DNA of 64,000 bases, from NCBI GenBank assembly GCA_036245525.1, contig BTPG01000003.1:209730434-209794433 (forward strand), given 5' to 3'. Source of the DNA: Semisulcospira habei. Taxonomy: Eukaryota; Mollusca; Gastropoda; Semisulcospiridae. A model generated the notes under the pieces. That model had not been told where the DNA came from and made no database searches. It saw only the letters and a program-made list of their open reading frames with translations. Within the stretch, counting starts at the first letter, position 1. Each line of letters opens with the position of its first letter. The position numbers and the translations under genes were made by a program. Positions 21,079-29,976 of this stretch are shown piece by piece.

Positions 21079-22345
21079 ATGAGTGTTGGTCCAAAGCCGA
21101 AAATTATTCCAGTTGCGTGTCCGATAACAGAGTTAAAAGATTTGGCTGATGTGCAGGATTTTGAAAAGGAAGGAGAGTTGGGGGAAGTGTATGGTTTTGA
21201 ACTTGATTCTTTTGGCATGTACAAGCGGAAAATAATCTATGACATGAAGGACGGCACAGAGAGAACGATTCCTAAACTTGGTCAGCTTCGTGATGTTACT
21301 GTTCCGCTTCCACCTACTCTTGTAAATAATGTGCCCTACAACTTAAAACATGTGGGTAATAAGTGGGTAGTTTGACTTGTGCCTGTGCCGGCACCAACAA
21401 TTGACTGGGACATAAAGTTTGAATTTATTAGTCCTTATGTATATACTGATGATGAAGGAAAAAGCTACCAAGTGAGTAGGATAAAGCACTGTCAAGGGAG
21501 AGAAGTGTGCATGATAGACCAATGATCATAGATCTACTTTGGTCCAAGCACACAAAAAAAAAAAGATAGGAAAGAGGGGGGCGCTAAGTAAGAGACTGAA
21601 AGCAATGCATATGGAAGCCCCCCCCCCCCACCCGAAGGGGGGCGTATCACATATCCCACTGTTCCAGCCCCTAGGTGCATGAAAATTTAAATCTAGGTCC
21701 CCCAAGTGGGGGTCCAGATATTGAGCCGGTGTGGACAGCTGTTTCGGTCTCTTCGGACAGCTGTTTCTCTCTTAGGGTGCATGGAAATTTAGCTCTAGGT
21801 GGAGGCATGGAATGTATGCCCCTGCAGAAACCACAGTAAAATGTGGTCTTCTTTGCAGGTAAGCAGAAGTTCCTTCTCTTCCTCCAGTATTGCCGATTGC
21901 CCCCCTCTTTCTTATCTTTTTTTTTTTTTGTGTGCTTGGACCAAAGTAGATCTATGATCATTGGTCTATCATGCACACTTCTCTCCCTTGACAGTGCTTT
22001 ATCCTACTCACTTGGTAGTTTTTTCTAAATTACAAGCACTGGCAGTCAACCCTTTCGGTCTAGTTTTTTGATGATGAAGGAGCCTTGGTATTCAGAAAAC
22101 TTGTTAACTCTGGACTGCTGATTGTGAGTCTTGTCCCACGTTTTACTTCAGACAACAATAGCAGAGAAAAGCTAAAAGTGCAAGAGTATGAGAAACGGAG
22201 GTATCTTCTTACAAATAGAATCAGATCGGATACTTCTGTTGTGTTTGTACCAGCAAACTTTACCATAGCAAAAGAAGCAACAATAGTATTTGAAATTATC
22301 ATGAGATCTGTGGCTTCTGTAAAAGAGGCAGATATTGCGCAGTGA
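21079..22345 (+). pseudogene. Polinton-associated gene interrupted by a foldback element
   Basis: The ATG at 21079 follows TTTATAAAA. The first piece (99 codons to 21375) reads MSVGPKPKIIPVACPITELK and ends in a TGA. The same frame then stays open through APTIDWDIKFEFISPYVY until the insertion at 21461. After the inserted element, 22069-22345 is open again (LVFRKLVNSGLLIVSLVPRF, ATIVFEIIMRSVASVKEAD). A 13-base direct repeat, TGATGATGAAGGA, on both sides of the insert supports a simple interruption. No known domain recognised. Confidence 0.5.
21461..22068. mobile_element. Foldback element with roughly 100-bp arms
   Basis: Arms 21465-21566 and about 21915-22018 are nearly perfect inverted repeats starting CTACCAAGTGAGTAGGATAA. 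The loop contains a C run and a second weak palindrome with GAAATTT/GAAAATTTAA. TGATGATGAAGGA flanks both sides (21448-21460 and about 22069-22081). About 50 bp beyond the right arm also belong to the insert. No ORF. Confidence 0.8.
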
Positions 22346-22392
22346 ATCAAACTTATGTGGGATGACACAGTGACAGAGTCAACAAAGGTTTT

Positions 22393-22580
22393 TTATTGCT
22401 ATTAGAAAAGGTGTTGATGTAAATGTTTCGAGCAGTATCCCAGCTGTTAAGGTGGTGATCGATAAAACTACTCTGGTTTTTCTAAGTTACATTAAACTGG
22501 AACACATAGATCTTGTTTCATTTTATTATGCCAACAAATTGTATAGCCTTGAAGAGGTGCAAAATGTAATTGCAGATTAA
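22393..22580 (+). pseudogene. Short Polinton gene remnant
   Basis: An open stretch reads FIAIRKGVDVNVSSSIPAVK and LVSFYYANKLYSLEEVQNVI to a TAA at 22578-22580. It has no clear start and is probably the 3' part of a broken gene, perhaps the one ending at 22345. Confidence 0.35.
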
Positions 22581-22610
22581 AATAATAAAAAATATTTGTC
22601 AATCCAAAAA

Positions 22611-23252
22611 ATGGTGAACATCTATCCGCAACTACCACCGCTTGCGACTGAGACACTTGCGACAACTGAGACGCTTGCGCCAATTGCATCTGATAAAACA
22701 TTACAGGCAGACTCATTCCGATTAATAAATATTACAGATGCGTTAAAGTATTTGGAAGGTGAAGAGGCCAAATACTCCAGGTGTAAAAGAAGGTATAAAA
22801 CAGTTTTCAATTCTGTACAAAACACATCTATGGCTGTGGGTGCAGCTTCAGCTGCATGTTCTGTAGAGGGTATTGTTTTGATATCAACTGGAATTGGTAG
22901 TATAATTGGGATTGCTATTGAGGGCGTTAGCATTGCCACATGTCTGGCATGCTTTGGTTTGGAAGGCCTTAACAAAAGATTTCATACAAAGTTGCAGAAA
23001 CATGAAGCGTTGAGCACGCTCGCAGGAGCAAAGTTGAGTATTATGAAACTTATTATCAGTAAAGCGTTATACGATAATTTTATTGACGATGTTGAATTTA
23101 AGCGAGTGCAGGATGATTTGAGCAATTACAAACAACAGAAGTCTGAAATTCAGAATAAGATGCGTAGTCTAAAAGCTAATTTTTTAAAGAAAGGAAAACA
23201 GCTCGGGGCAGAAGAAACAATGAAAAAAGTACAAGGACTTTTAAGCAAGTAA
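22611..23252 (+). CDS. Polinton-associated helical membrane protein, 213 aa
   Basis: The ATG at 22611 is used; the only earlier in-frame starts are non-ATG. An AT block (AATAATAAAAAATATTTG) lies about 20 bases upstream. The N-terminus is Pro/Thr-rich (PQLPPLATETLATTETLAP). A central region of about 50 residues is small-residue-rich and hydrophobic (MAVGAASAACSVEGIVLIST, GSIIGIAIEGVSIATCLACF), probably two membrane helices. The C-terminal half is charged and helical (VEFKRVQDDLSNYKQQKSEI), likely a coiled coil. The ORF is intact, which is unusual in this element. Function unknown. Confidence 0.65.
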   Translation: MVNIYPQLPPLATETLATTETLAPIASDKTLQADSFRLINITDALKYLEGEEAKYSRCKRRYKTVFNSVQNTSMAVGAASAACSVEGIVLISTGIGSIIGIAIEGVSIATCLACFGLEGLNKRFHTKLQKHEALSTLAGAKLSIMKLIISKALYDNFIDDVEFKRVQDDLSNYKQQKSEIQNKMRSLKANFLKKGKQLGAEETMKKVQGLLSK

Positions 23253-23281
23253 AGATCAGTTTTGGTAAACGTTCATTATTT

Positions 23282-23374
23282 ATGTCATACATTTTACAAA
23301 GAGAAGTAATGTCGCTAATGCCGCTTACACCTGTATATTTATCCCCATCTGCTCCGCCGCCAGAGTACTATTGA
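23282..23374 (+). CDS. Possible 30-aa microprotein with PPxY motif
   Basis: A short ORF after the previous gene reads MSYILQREVMSLMPLTPVYL and finishes SAPPPEYY before TGA. PPxY motifs recruit WW-domain proteins and occur in some virion proteins. The ORF may instead be the remnant of a longer protein; with 30 codons its coding status is uncertain. Confidence 0.25.
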   Translation: MSYILQREVMSLMPLTPVYLSPSAPPPEYY

Positions 23375-23477
23375 GAAAAAAAGTTATTTTTTTGTCCTTG
23401 TATCTTGGTAAATTTGACTGAGTATCTTAGGGACTGGGGTCAAGTTCTTGTCAGAACTTATTAATTACTTAGGGTAA

Positions 23478-24667
23478 GTCTCTTGGCTTGACTTCGCGAA
23501 CGAAGATTTTATAGGAGTTGCCCACGATGTCTGCAGGCTTGTTCGTGGCTGCGGAGGCCAATCCGAGACAGGCAGGTTCGACCGCAGTGGCTGCAGGGGA
23601 AGGTATGGCCAGGGTTCTGAGCTGCGGCATCTCTGTTTTTTCTCCTGAGCCGCTTGTCCTTAAGGCTAGCTCTGCGAGAGTCCTCAAAGGAGACAGCTGC
23701 CTTGTAAATGGTGGAGCGCCAGGTGTCACGGTCCGCAGCAAGCGAAGACCACTGGTGGTGGTCGATTTGGCAGGCACTAAGTGACTTCTTGAGACAGTCT
23801 TTGTATCTCTTCTTTGGTGCCCCTCTGTCACGGTGTCCAGTAGCAAGCTCGCCGAACAGGGTGATCTTTGGTAGGCGATGATCCTCCATCCTGGAGACAT
23901 GCTCCGCCCAGCGGAGCTGTGTCCGCAGCAGCAAAGCCTCGATGCTCACAGTTTCAGCCTGTTCAAGGACCTCGACGTTGGTGACATAGTCACTCCAGTG
24001 AATGCCCAGGATGGTTCGCAGGCAGCGCTGGTGGAAGCGTTCGAGGAGTCGTAGTTGGCTGCGGTAGAGGGCCCAGGACTCGGAACCATACAGCAGGGTG
24101 GTGAGGACCACAGCTCTGTACACGCTGATCTTGGTGCCTGTTTTCAGCTGTTGATTGTGCCACACCCGCTTGAAAAGTCGCCCGAAAGCGCTGTTCGCTT
24201 TTGCCAGCCTGCTGTCAAGCTCCTTGTCCAGCTTGGCGTCCGACGTGATAATGCAGCCAAGGTAAGTAAACTGGTGCACTGACTTTAGTTCAGACTCGCC
24301 GATGGTGATGTGAGGAGGGCGGTACACTGTCTTGGGTGCCGGCTGATGGAGGACCTCTGTCTTTTTAAGACTGACCTCGAGTCCAAAGAGCTGGGCAGCA
24401 TCTGCGAAGCAAGACGTGATGCGCTGCAGGGCTCTCTCTGTGTGTGCAACGAGGGCAGCATCATCAGCAAAAAGCAGCTCACGAATCAGTTGGTCTAGGG
24501 TTTTCGTGTGGGCTTGCAGTCGTCTGAGGTTGAACAGGCTGCCATCGAGACGATACCTGATGTACACTGCATCGTCATCATCGAGGTCCACTGTGGCCTG
24601 CTTCAACATCATGCTAAAAAAGATGGTGAAGAGGGTCGGTGCCAGCACGCAGCCCTGCTTTACACCG
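23478..24667 (-). pseudogene. 5'-truncated LINE, RT C-terminal half and C2H2 tail
   Basis: A minus-strand ORF of 379 codons (24648-23509) encodes the second half of a reverse transcriptase and its tail. It has the FADD box (RELLFADDAALVAHTERALQ), SLKKTEVLHQPAPKT, the YLGCIITSDAKLDKELDSRL thumb region, YGSESWALYRSQLRLLERFH, HRLPKITLFGELATGH, and a final C2H2 finger. The RT N-terminus and endonuclease are missing, as in 5'-truncated inserts. The 3' 420 bp are nearly identical to 7838-8268, on the other side of the Polinton-like element. The ends touch an inverted repeat of AACTTATTAATTACTTA (23454-23470 and 24670-24686). Confidence 0.85.
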
Positions 24668-24730
24668 TAAGTAATTAATAAGTTTTTATGGTAAGTAATT
24701 ATTAAGTTCTTATGGTAAGTAACTTAAAGG
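24668..24730. repeat. Short tandem repeat, about 24-bp unit
   Basis: Three degenerate units of GTAAGTAATTATTAAGTTCT and TATG follow the LINE 5' end. Their first part is the inverse of the sequence at 23454-23470. Confidence 0.75.
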
Positions 24731-24803
24731 TTACCTCTGGATGTTCCTAAAAGTTAGTTGCAACTTGTTAGTAACCTATGAAGTTCCACTTGGCACCATT
24801 TAG

Positions 24804-25052
24804 ACAGTGCATGATTAGGTGTTGACAGAGACAATAGTTATAGAGATAGAACAATAGAGATTTGAAAAGAATCAAAATCGATAATACCTCACTGATCCTG
24901 GTCGCCATTTTAAAAAAAATTAACGGGATGTAGTGGTGATGGTGGGGAGGTGATGGCGGGTCGATGTTGTTATTATCAAAAGTGGCGTGATTTATCGGTT
25001 GATGCGGCATTATTGATTTTGATGCTTTTCAAATCTCTATTGTTCTATCTCT
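24804..25052. mobile_element. Short TIR element (MITE), copy 2, inverted relative to copy 1
   Basis: The core 24842-25052 has the same AGAGATAGAACAATAGAG ends as 6275-6483 and aligns with it in reverse orientation. The outer homology (GTGCATGATTAGGTGTTGAC) also matches. An A/C-rich tract follows at 25053-25245, on the side equivalent to copy 1's tract, but on the complementary strand relative to the element. Confidence 0.85.
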
Positions 25053-25245
25053 ACAACCCCCCCCAAAAAAAAAAAAACAAAAAACAAAAACAAAACAAAA
25101 AAAAAAAAAACCCAAAAAAAACCCCAACAAAACAACCAACAACAACCCCAAACCCAAACAAACATAAAAAACAAACAAACAAACAAACAACATAACAACA
25201 AAACAAAAACAACAACAACAGCAACAACAAAAACAACAACTAGTC
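25053..25245. repeat. A/C-rich low-complexity tract
   Basis: Poly-C, poly-A and AAAC/AAC runs, almost free of G and T on this strand. Overlapping open frames are artefacts. Confidence 0.95.
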
Positions 25246-25330
25246 AACCTGCCAAACAGCCAGCCAAAGAACCGGGCCACCAACCTACCAAACGCTCACT
25301 ACCCATCCCATTCACAAGCCAACCAAGCAA

Positions 25331-25678
25331 TCAAGCGTTGTCGGATTCATGAGCGCTTGACAGTTTATCCATGGACTGCACTGCACCGACCTGCAAAGTT
25401 TTTTTCCAATTGATGAACAAACACTTCTGTCCGAACATCTCTGCCGTCTCTCCCTCCGCCTCTTCTCCATTCGAGTGCATGCTGTCGTAATTGTTGACGT
25501 TCTTGTTGACGTACTTGCTGACGTACTTGTTGGCGTACGTGTTGACGTATTTGTTGACGTACTTGTTGACGCGGTGGATGGCACGTGCCAGGCGGTTGGG
25601 GAACTTGAAGATCATTAGCACCTTCAGCAACAGCCGCATGCTCAGGTTGATGGCAGGGAACAGGCAGAAGGCCAGCAC
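25331..25678 (-). CDS. Host membrane-protein gene, exon 6 (probable last coding exon)
   Basis: The acceptor TTTTTCGCAG lies at 25688-25679. The frame continues in phase 0 from exon 5 and reads VLAFCLFPAINLSMRLLLKV, the end of a membrane region, then LMIFKFPNRLARAIHRV. It then runs through a lysine/asparagine/tyrosine repeat (NKYV units) encoded by a 12-bp DNA repeat, and an acidic tail (NGEEAEGETAEMFGQ) to a stop at 25331. A donor-like CAGGTCGGT near 25395 could alternatively end the exon earlier. The basic stretch after the last hydrophobic segment suggests a cytoplasmic tail. Confidence 0.6.
   Translation of the reverse strand: MLAFCLFPAINLSMRLLLKVLMIFKFPNRLARAIHRVNKYVNKYVNTYANKYVSKYVNKNVNNYDSMHSNGEEAEGETAEMFGQKCLFINWKKTLQVGAVQSMDKLSSAHESDNA
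25489..25571. repeat. 12-bp coding repeat in exon 6
   Basis: About seven units close to ACGTACTTGTTG lie in frame with exon 6, giving repeated NKYV on the minus strand with substitutions (NTYA, SKYV, NKNV). Confidence 0.85.
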
Positions 25679-25707
25679 CTGCGAAAAATGAACGATTCCC
25701 CGGAAAT

Positions 25708-25853
25708 CAGATGTAGGTCAAAATTGCACGTGTGTCGACAAAAACAGTGGATTAAAAGCCCGGACAAACACGCGATCGCGTGTTTGTCCGGGCTTTTCAT
25801 CCACTGTTTTCTTCGAAACACGTACCATTTTAACCTACATCTGTTTTTCGAAC
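25708..25853. repeat. 146-bp palindromic element in intron 5
   Basis: The arms start CAGATGTAGGT and end ACCTACATCTG. The central 54 bases around CACGCGATCGCGTG are a perfect palindrome (AAAAGCCCGGACAAACACGC and its complement). The arms are imperfect outside it. It lies 29 bp upstream of the exon 6 acceptor junction. Probably a MITE. Confidence 0.8.
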
Positions 25854-25967
25854 AACGTCTATTGAGTATAATATTCTCTGGCCGACATGGCAAGAAACAA
25901 GAAGAATGACGAGGTCAAGGAGGCGAAAGTACCCAAAGAAGAAAGTTAACATAAGGACGTCAGGTTG

Positions 25968-26120
25968 ACGCGAGTGAGTGGGTGAGTGAGTGAGTGGGTA
26001 GGTGAGTGAGTGAGTGAGTGACTGAGTAAGTGAGTGAGTGAGTGAGTGAGTTTGTGGGCGAGTGATTGATTGAATGGGTGAGTGGGTGGGTTGGTCGGCT
26101 GGTAAGCCAGTCAGTGGGTG
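25968..26120. repeat. GAGT tetranucleotide repeat, degenerate
   Basis: GTGAGTGAGTGGGTGAGTGA-type repeats with substitutions, decaying toward GGTTGGTCGGCTGGTAAGCC. Confidence 0.9.
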
Positions 26121-26204
26121 AAGGAGAGGATGTAGGATTGACTGAGCAATACCGAGGTTACGGGAACCCTTAACTAGCCCGATCTAGTCGTTTGGTGTTG
26201 AGAG

Positions 26205-26459
26205 TTTAAACCTTTGGGTGTCGGTTGTGGTTTTAGTCGCGATGATTCCTGCAGGAATAACAACACCCTGACATCCTGCAGGAATAACAACAGCCTGACA
26301 TCCTGCAGGAATAGCAACACCCTGACATCTTGCAGGAATAACAACAGCCTGACATCCTGCAGGAATAACAACACCCTGACATCCTACAGGAATAACAACA
26401 CCCTGACATCCTGCAGGAATCATCGCGACAATAACCACTACCGACACCCAAAGGGTTAA
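26205..26459. repeat. Palindromic MITE with minisatellite-expanded loop
   Basis: The outer arms are inverted repeats (TTTAAACCTTTGGGTGTCGG at 26205 and its near-complement ending 26459), including GTCGCGATGATTCCTGCAGG. Between them, about 26246-26420, a 27-bp unit with CCTGCAGGAATAACAACA and CCTGACAT is repeated about six times. The compact relative at 54975-55066 has the same arms and no expansion. Confidence 0.85.
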
Positions 26460-26487
26460 GAGTTAAAAGAAATGGCAGATGACGTAC

Positions 26488-26635
26488 TGGCAGCATCAGT
26501 GGGAGTAACAACACAAGATATAAGGGCAGAATGATGAAACCAAAGACGCCAGCACGGGTGCAGGGGGACACGAGCCGTTTCGTGAACCAGGCACACGCTG
26601 GCGTCGCGGAGTTTTCCTTCATGTCACGCAGACAC
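26488..26635 (-). CDS. Host membrane-protein gene, exon 5
   Basis: The acceptor TTCCGGTTACAG precedes 26635. The first base completes an arginine codon split with exon 4. The exon reads CLRDMKENSATPACAWFTKR, then a membrane helix (VFGFIILPLYLVLLLPLMLP), and ends in phase 0 at CCA|GTACGT. At 148 nt it keeps the frame into exon 6, whose start continues the hydrophobic stretch. Confidence 0.65.
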
Positions 26636-27419
26636 CTGTAACCGGAAGTAACAATTAGCAACACGACAGAATGAACGAGATGTGTTCTAGTCTGTGATTC
26701 TGTGCCTTACGACTTGAAGCCGGCGGATTTCGTTTAGCTTGAAGCAGTAAGATCCAAAATCACAGACCAGCGCACATGTGTGGTCCAGGCAGTCAACAGT
26801 GAAACACAATAAGAAAACACACCTTTTGGGTGTCGTGCGTATCGTCCGTAATACGTTCACTGTCATTCGGTAATAGAACCTTTCAAGACTACTTTTACAT
26901 AGGAAACATCCCCACACCATATGCCCTAGTCTTACCGCGCTAAGCTTTTTGGGATATCATGGGGAGTTCGCAAACTGGAGAATGTTACTAATTGTTCGCC
27001 AACAAACACATATTGTTGGATATTTGTTACGAATTTTATTTGTTGTTTCCAATTGTTGATTTTGAGTTATTGTGTACCATTTACGAAAATAAATGCGTCG
27101 CTCCTGTTCAAAGGATGGCTTCGACCTACATCGCTATTCGGCAGTTGTGAAGGTTATACAACATAGAAGTGGAGTGTTCGTATACTATCATTTCTAGACA
27201 GACCTCTCGGCCTACACTTCTACAACTGTTTGATCCATAGTCACAGAGTGTGTTTCGCGCTTGGTGACTATTGATATTATGCGAACACTCAAAGTCTATG
27301 TTATAATAGGAGACTCGAAAAGACATGAGAGACCCATAGTGAACCAGACCGATAATGGTACAGCATCGAAAGGAACTTCTGATGGGTGGGGTGGGGCGCG
27401 TATGGGCAGATCCCATCTT

Positions 27420-27590
27420 GACTGAAATGAACTGAACTGATCTGAACTGAACTGATCTGAACTCATGGTTGACTGTTCAGAGTACGAGATATGACTGCCT
27501 CAACATCTTCGAACGTCGTGCTTTGACAATTACCCATTAAATTGTCACAAACAAACAAACAAACAAACAAACAAACAAACAAACAAAACT
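27420..27590. repeat. GAACT-rich and (AAAC)n simple repeats
   Basis: 27421-27463 is a degenerate CTGAACTGAACTGAT repeat; 27546-27588 is (CAAA)n. Confidence 0.85.
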
Positions 27591-27707
27591 TCGCATAAAT
27601 AAATTACATTAAGCCCACCTGCCCTTAGGCAAAACAAATCATTCTACCGAAGATAAACTGTCTTTGATTACACCGATAAAATGCTCACAAGAGTTCGACT
27701 TACTCGC

Positions 27708-27767
27708 TCCCAATGCGCAAAAGGCCATCGGGCTGAAGTCGGCCCCGATGGCCTTTGCGTAGTGGGC
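27708..27767. repeat. Short palindromic repeat, GCGCAAAAGGCCATCGGG family
   Basis: A compact inverted repeat: CCCAATGCGCAAAAGGCCAT on the left pairs with ATGGCCTTTGCGTAGTGGG on the right. Longer relatives are at 29302-29602, 40512-40619 and 60765-60872. Confidence 0.75.
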
Positions 27768-27964
27768 TAAAGCTTGTATATTATCGATGGAGCTGAGCAG
27801 TAAATTGTTATGCGTCACTGAAGGCCTGGCATACTTTAACCCATTCAGCCTCGACGCCCTACAGCAAGGGATGGGTCGACCATGATAAATCAGGCGCCAT
27901 CTCCTATAACTGGTACATAGTCGCTAAAACTCATTCTACCCCAGTCACCCCACAGCAAGATATT

Positions 27965-28060
27965 GATCGACCATGATAGTTCAAGGGTGATGCCAGAATA
28001 GCTTGGCGCCTATGGGCGCCAAGCTATTCTGGCACCACCCTTGAACTGTCATGGTCGATC
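27965..28060. repeat. Hairpin element (about 90-bp family), copy 1
   Basis: A near-perfect palindrome with about 45-bp arms: GATCGACCATGATAGTTCAA on the left and TTGAACTGTCATGGTCGATC on the right, with a GGCGCC-centred tip. Lies in intron 4 of the host gene. Confidence 0.9.
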
Positions 28061-28253
28061 TGTGTCCTGCACTGCAATACAGTCTTCAGAGGACAACGGC
28101 AAAATTTGGGGATTTCGGCCTTGGGGTACAATGAGTTAGGTGACGCCTCTCAAACTGTGGGAAATGCGTCCGTTAGGTTAAATGGGTTATCCTCTACTGA
28201 AATATCTACGGGCACGATAACAAACCAACGAACGAACACAAATTCCAGCATAC

Positions 28254-28457
28254 CTGATCAAGACCTGCTTCAGTTCCCGCTTGCGTCTGTCAGTCAGGCT
28301 AACGTAGAAAACAAAGTCCACGCCCAGTATGACGTAACAGAAGACGAAAAGCCCGTGCAGTGGCGTCAGATACTGAGTGAAGCTGTCCGTAAAGCGCATG
28401 CGCAGCCGAGTTTCTTCCGCTGCCTGGGCTTTGGACTCAACCGCTGGCTTTTCGTAG
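28254..28457 (-). CDS. Host membrane-protein gene, exon 4
   Basis: The acceptor CTTCATGTGTCAG ends at 28458. The exon starts with one base completing a codon from exon 3 and ends at ATCAG|GTATGC in phase 2. It reads YEKPAVESKAQAAEETRLRM, RFTDSFTQYLTPLHG, then a membrane helix (LFVFCYVILGVDFVFYVSL) and a basic segment (TDRRKRELKQVLIR). Its 204 nt fit the phases on both sides. Confidence 0.7.
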
Positions 28458-29301
28458 CTGACACATGAAGTGGGACATACTTTTTACAAAACACTTTACA
28501 GACACTTAGAAGGCCCACTACCGCCGTAACTTTTCAAAGATACACTTCTGTAACAGATGTACTCAAACCAAGGGGAATCACAGCGTTGGACAGACAACAG
28601 TTAGATCCCCTGCCCCCGCCTATCAGGCACCCAATCGCCAGCCCACAGAGAAATACGCAGGTATAGAATAAGACGATCATTTCCATCCTCAAAAAGAATG
28701 GATCAGGTCTCTTATATACCCATGTCTTTCTCCGGAACTTAGGAAGTAGGCAGGAGAAACATACATACACAAACATAAAGGTGCGCTACTATATGTGGTC
28801 GGGTAAATACCCTGATTTCCCACAGTAGATGCACAGAACATTACACAACAATGTAACAGATGGTTACGAAACGCTACACACAGGTCTAGCCATAGTTCAT
28901 TTGGACACAGGACAATCCAGTTCAGCACACGTCGTCTTTATATCAAGTAACCTGACAATGACTCCACTCCCTTCTGGAAATACAACGCTTTCAGTACGAG
29001 AAACAACTAAAAATAGATTGACACGCTAACGGATGCGCAGAATAAATAAGTGCGATTACGCATGTGCTGTTGAAGCGTGTCCAAACTGCTGTTAAAGTTC
29101 ATTACGTGTGTGGACAAGGCTTAACAAACACAAATGGTGCTGAAACGTGTCTTCAGAATTCTGCGTAATGGTACTTTAAATGTATTTAGCCTGAGCTAGA
29201 AAAACTATTGCATCAGCACCGTCATTGACTTCATCACAAACACCACCACCAGCAATATTAAAAAAAAAAAAAAAATACAGCAAGTTTGCAATCAAACAAA
29301 A

Positions 29302-29602
29302 ACCCAATGCGCAAAGGGCCAATAATAATAATAATAATTACGGTATTTGTAATGCGCTTATCTTATAATAATTATAACTCTAAGCGCGCACTCACAACTC
29401 GCGCATGCATGCGCACGCTTTTGACAATGACTCACGTACCACAAATACATTACGACAGTCAGCTTGGGGTGGGGAGTGTGGTTGGTATATAGTGCTAGAA
29501 CTGTTGAAAGAGGTGAGTTTTGAGGGGTGACGTTGACAGTCGTTGGCCCGCGCACAGGGGTGCGCGGGCCAACGTCGGCCCGGTGGCCTTTGCGAACTGG
29601 AT
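29302..29602. repeat. Palindromic MITE split by a SINE-like insert
   Basis: The left arm AACCCAATGCGCAAAGGGCC (about 29302-29322) and the right half, with GTTGGCCCGCGCAC...GTGCGCGGGCCAAC and GGTGGCCTTTGCGA (29535-29596), belong to the GCGCAAAGGCCAT family. A block of about 200 bp (about 29323-29530) sits between them. Its sequence (ACGGTATTTGTAATGCGCTT, CGCGCATGCATGCGCACGCT) recurs inverted at 47090-47227. Confidence 0.7.
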
Positions 29603-29976
29603 AACCGTCTCACTCACTGCCAGCGGCCGCAGACTGTATTTGTGAACTGAATCTTTGTCAACTGAGCACCAGAACTGAGGCCCCAGCCGTCAAAACACAT
29701 GGACACACAGTAGTGCCAGAAAGACAAACACATGGACACACAGTAGTGCCAGGAAGACAAACACCACATCCTCATGAGAATGTCTTTTGCTTTTCTCAAC
29801 AGGGAAGGGCTTATACGATGCATTTTGTTTTATATTTCGGGACGGCTTGACTTGGAATAATTAAAAATCAACCACGTAGTACGTTATAAAGATGGTGCTT
29901 CACAAAATCACAGTGAGTAAAAGGCTCTCGGTCCGACGTAGGCCGCAGTGGACCGAGGACACACACGCATACTTAC

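Larger units (their letters stand above)
8346..23400. mobile_element. Degenerate Polinton/Maverick-like (virus-like) element
   Basis: A 15 kb gene-dense block lies between two LINE tails. It carries a retroviral-type DDE integrase, protein-primed family B polymerase sequence, the Walker A region of a packaging ATPase, a major-capsid-like gene and several small membrane genes. That combination defines Polintons and related endogenous viruses. Genes alternate strand in blocks: plus 8.7-12.9, minus 12.9-17.8, plus 17.9-19.1, minus 19.1-20.3, plus 20.3-23.4 kb. Most are broken by stops, frameshifts, deletions or insertions, so it is a fossil. I found no adenain-type protease. Long terminal inverted repeats are not visible, so the outer limits are approximate. 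Confidence 0.85.

Noticed and set aside
8346..23460. Long terminal inverted repeats of the Polinton-like element
   Set aside because: I compared the sequence around 8350-8560 with the complement of 23250-23470 and saw no convincing match, so no TIRs are claimed.
26248..26420. Possible CRISPR-like array of repeated 27-mers
   Set aside because: The units are contiguous with no unique spacers, sit in the loop of a palindrome, and the genome is eukaryotic.
28534..28776. Membrane-like minus-strand frame as an extra exon of the host gene
   Set aside because: Exons at 29977 and 28254 already join in phase; no clear acceptor/donor pair was found around this frame.
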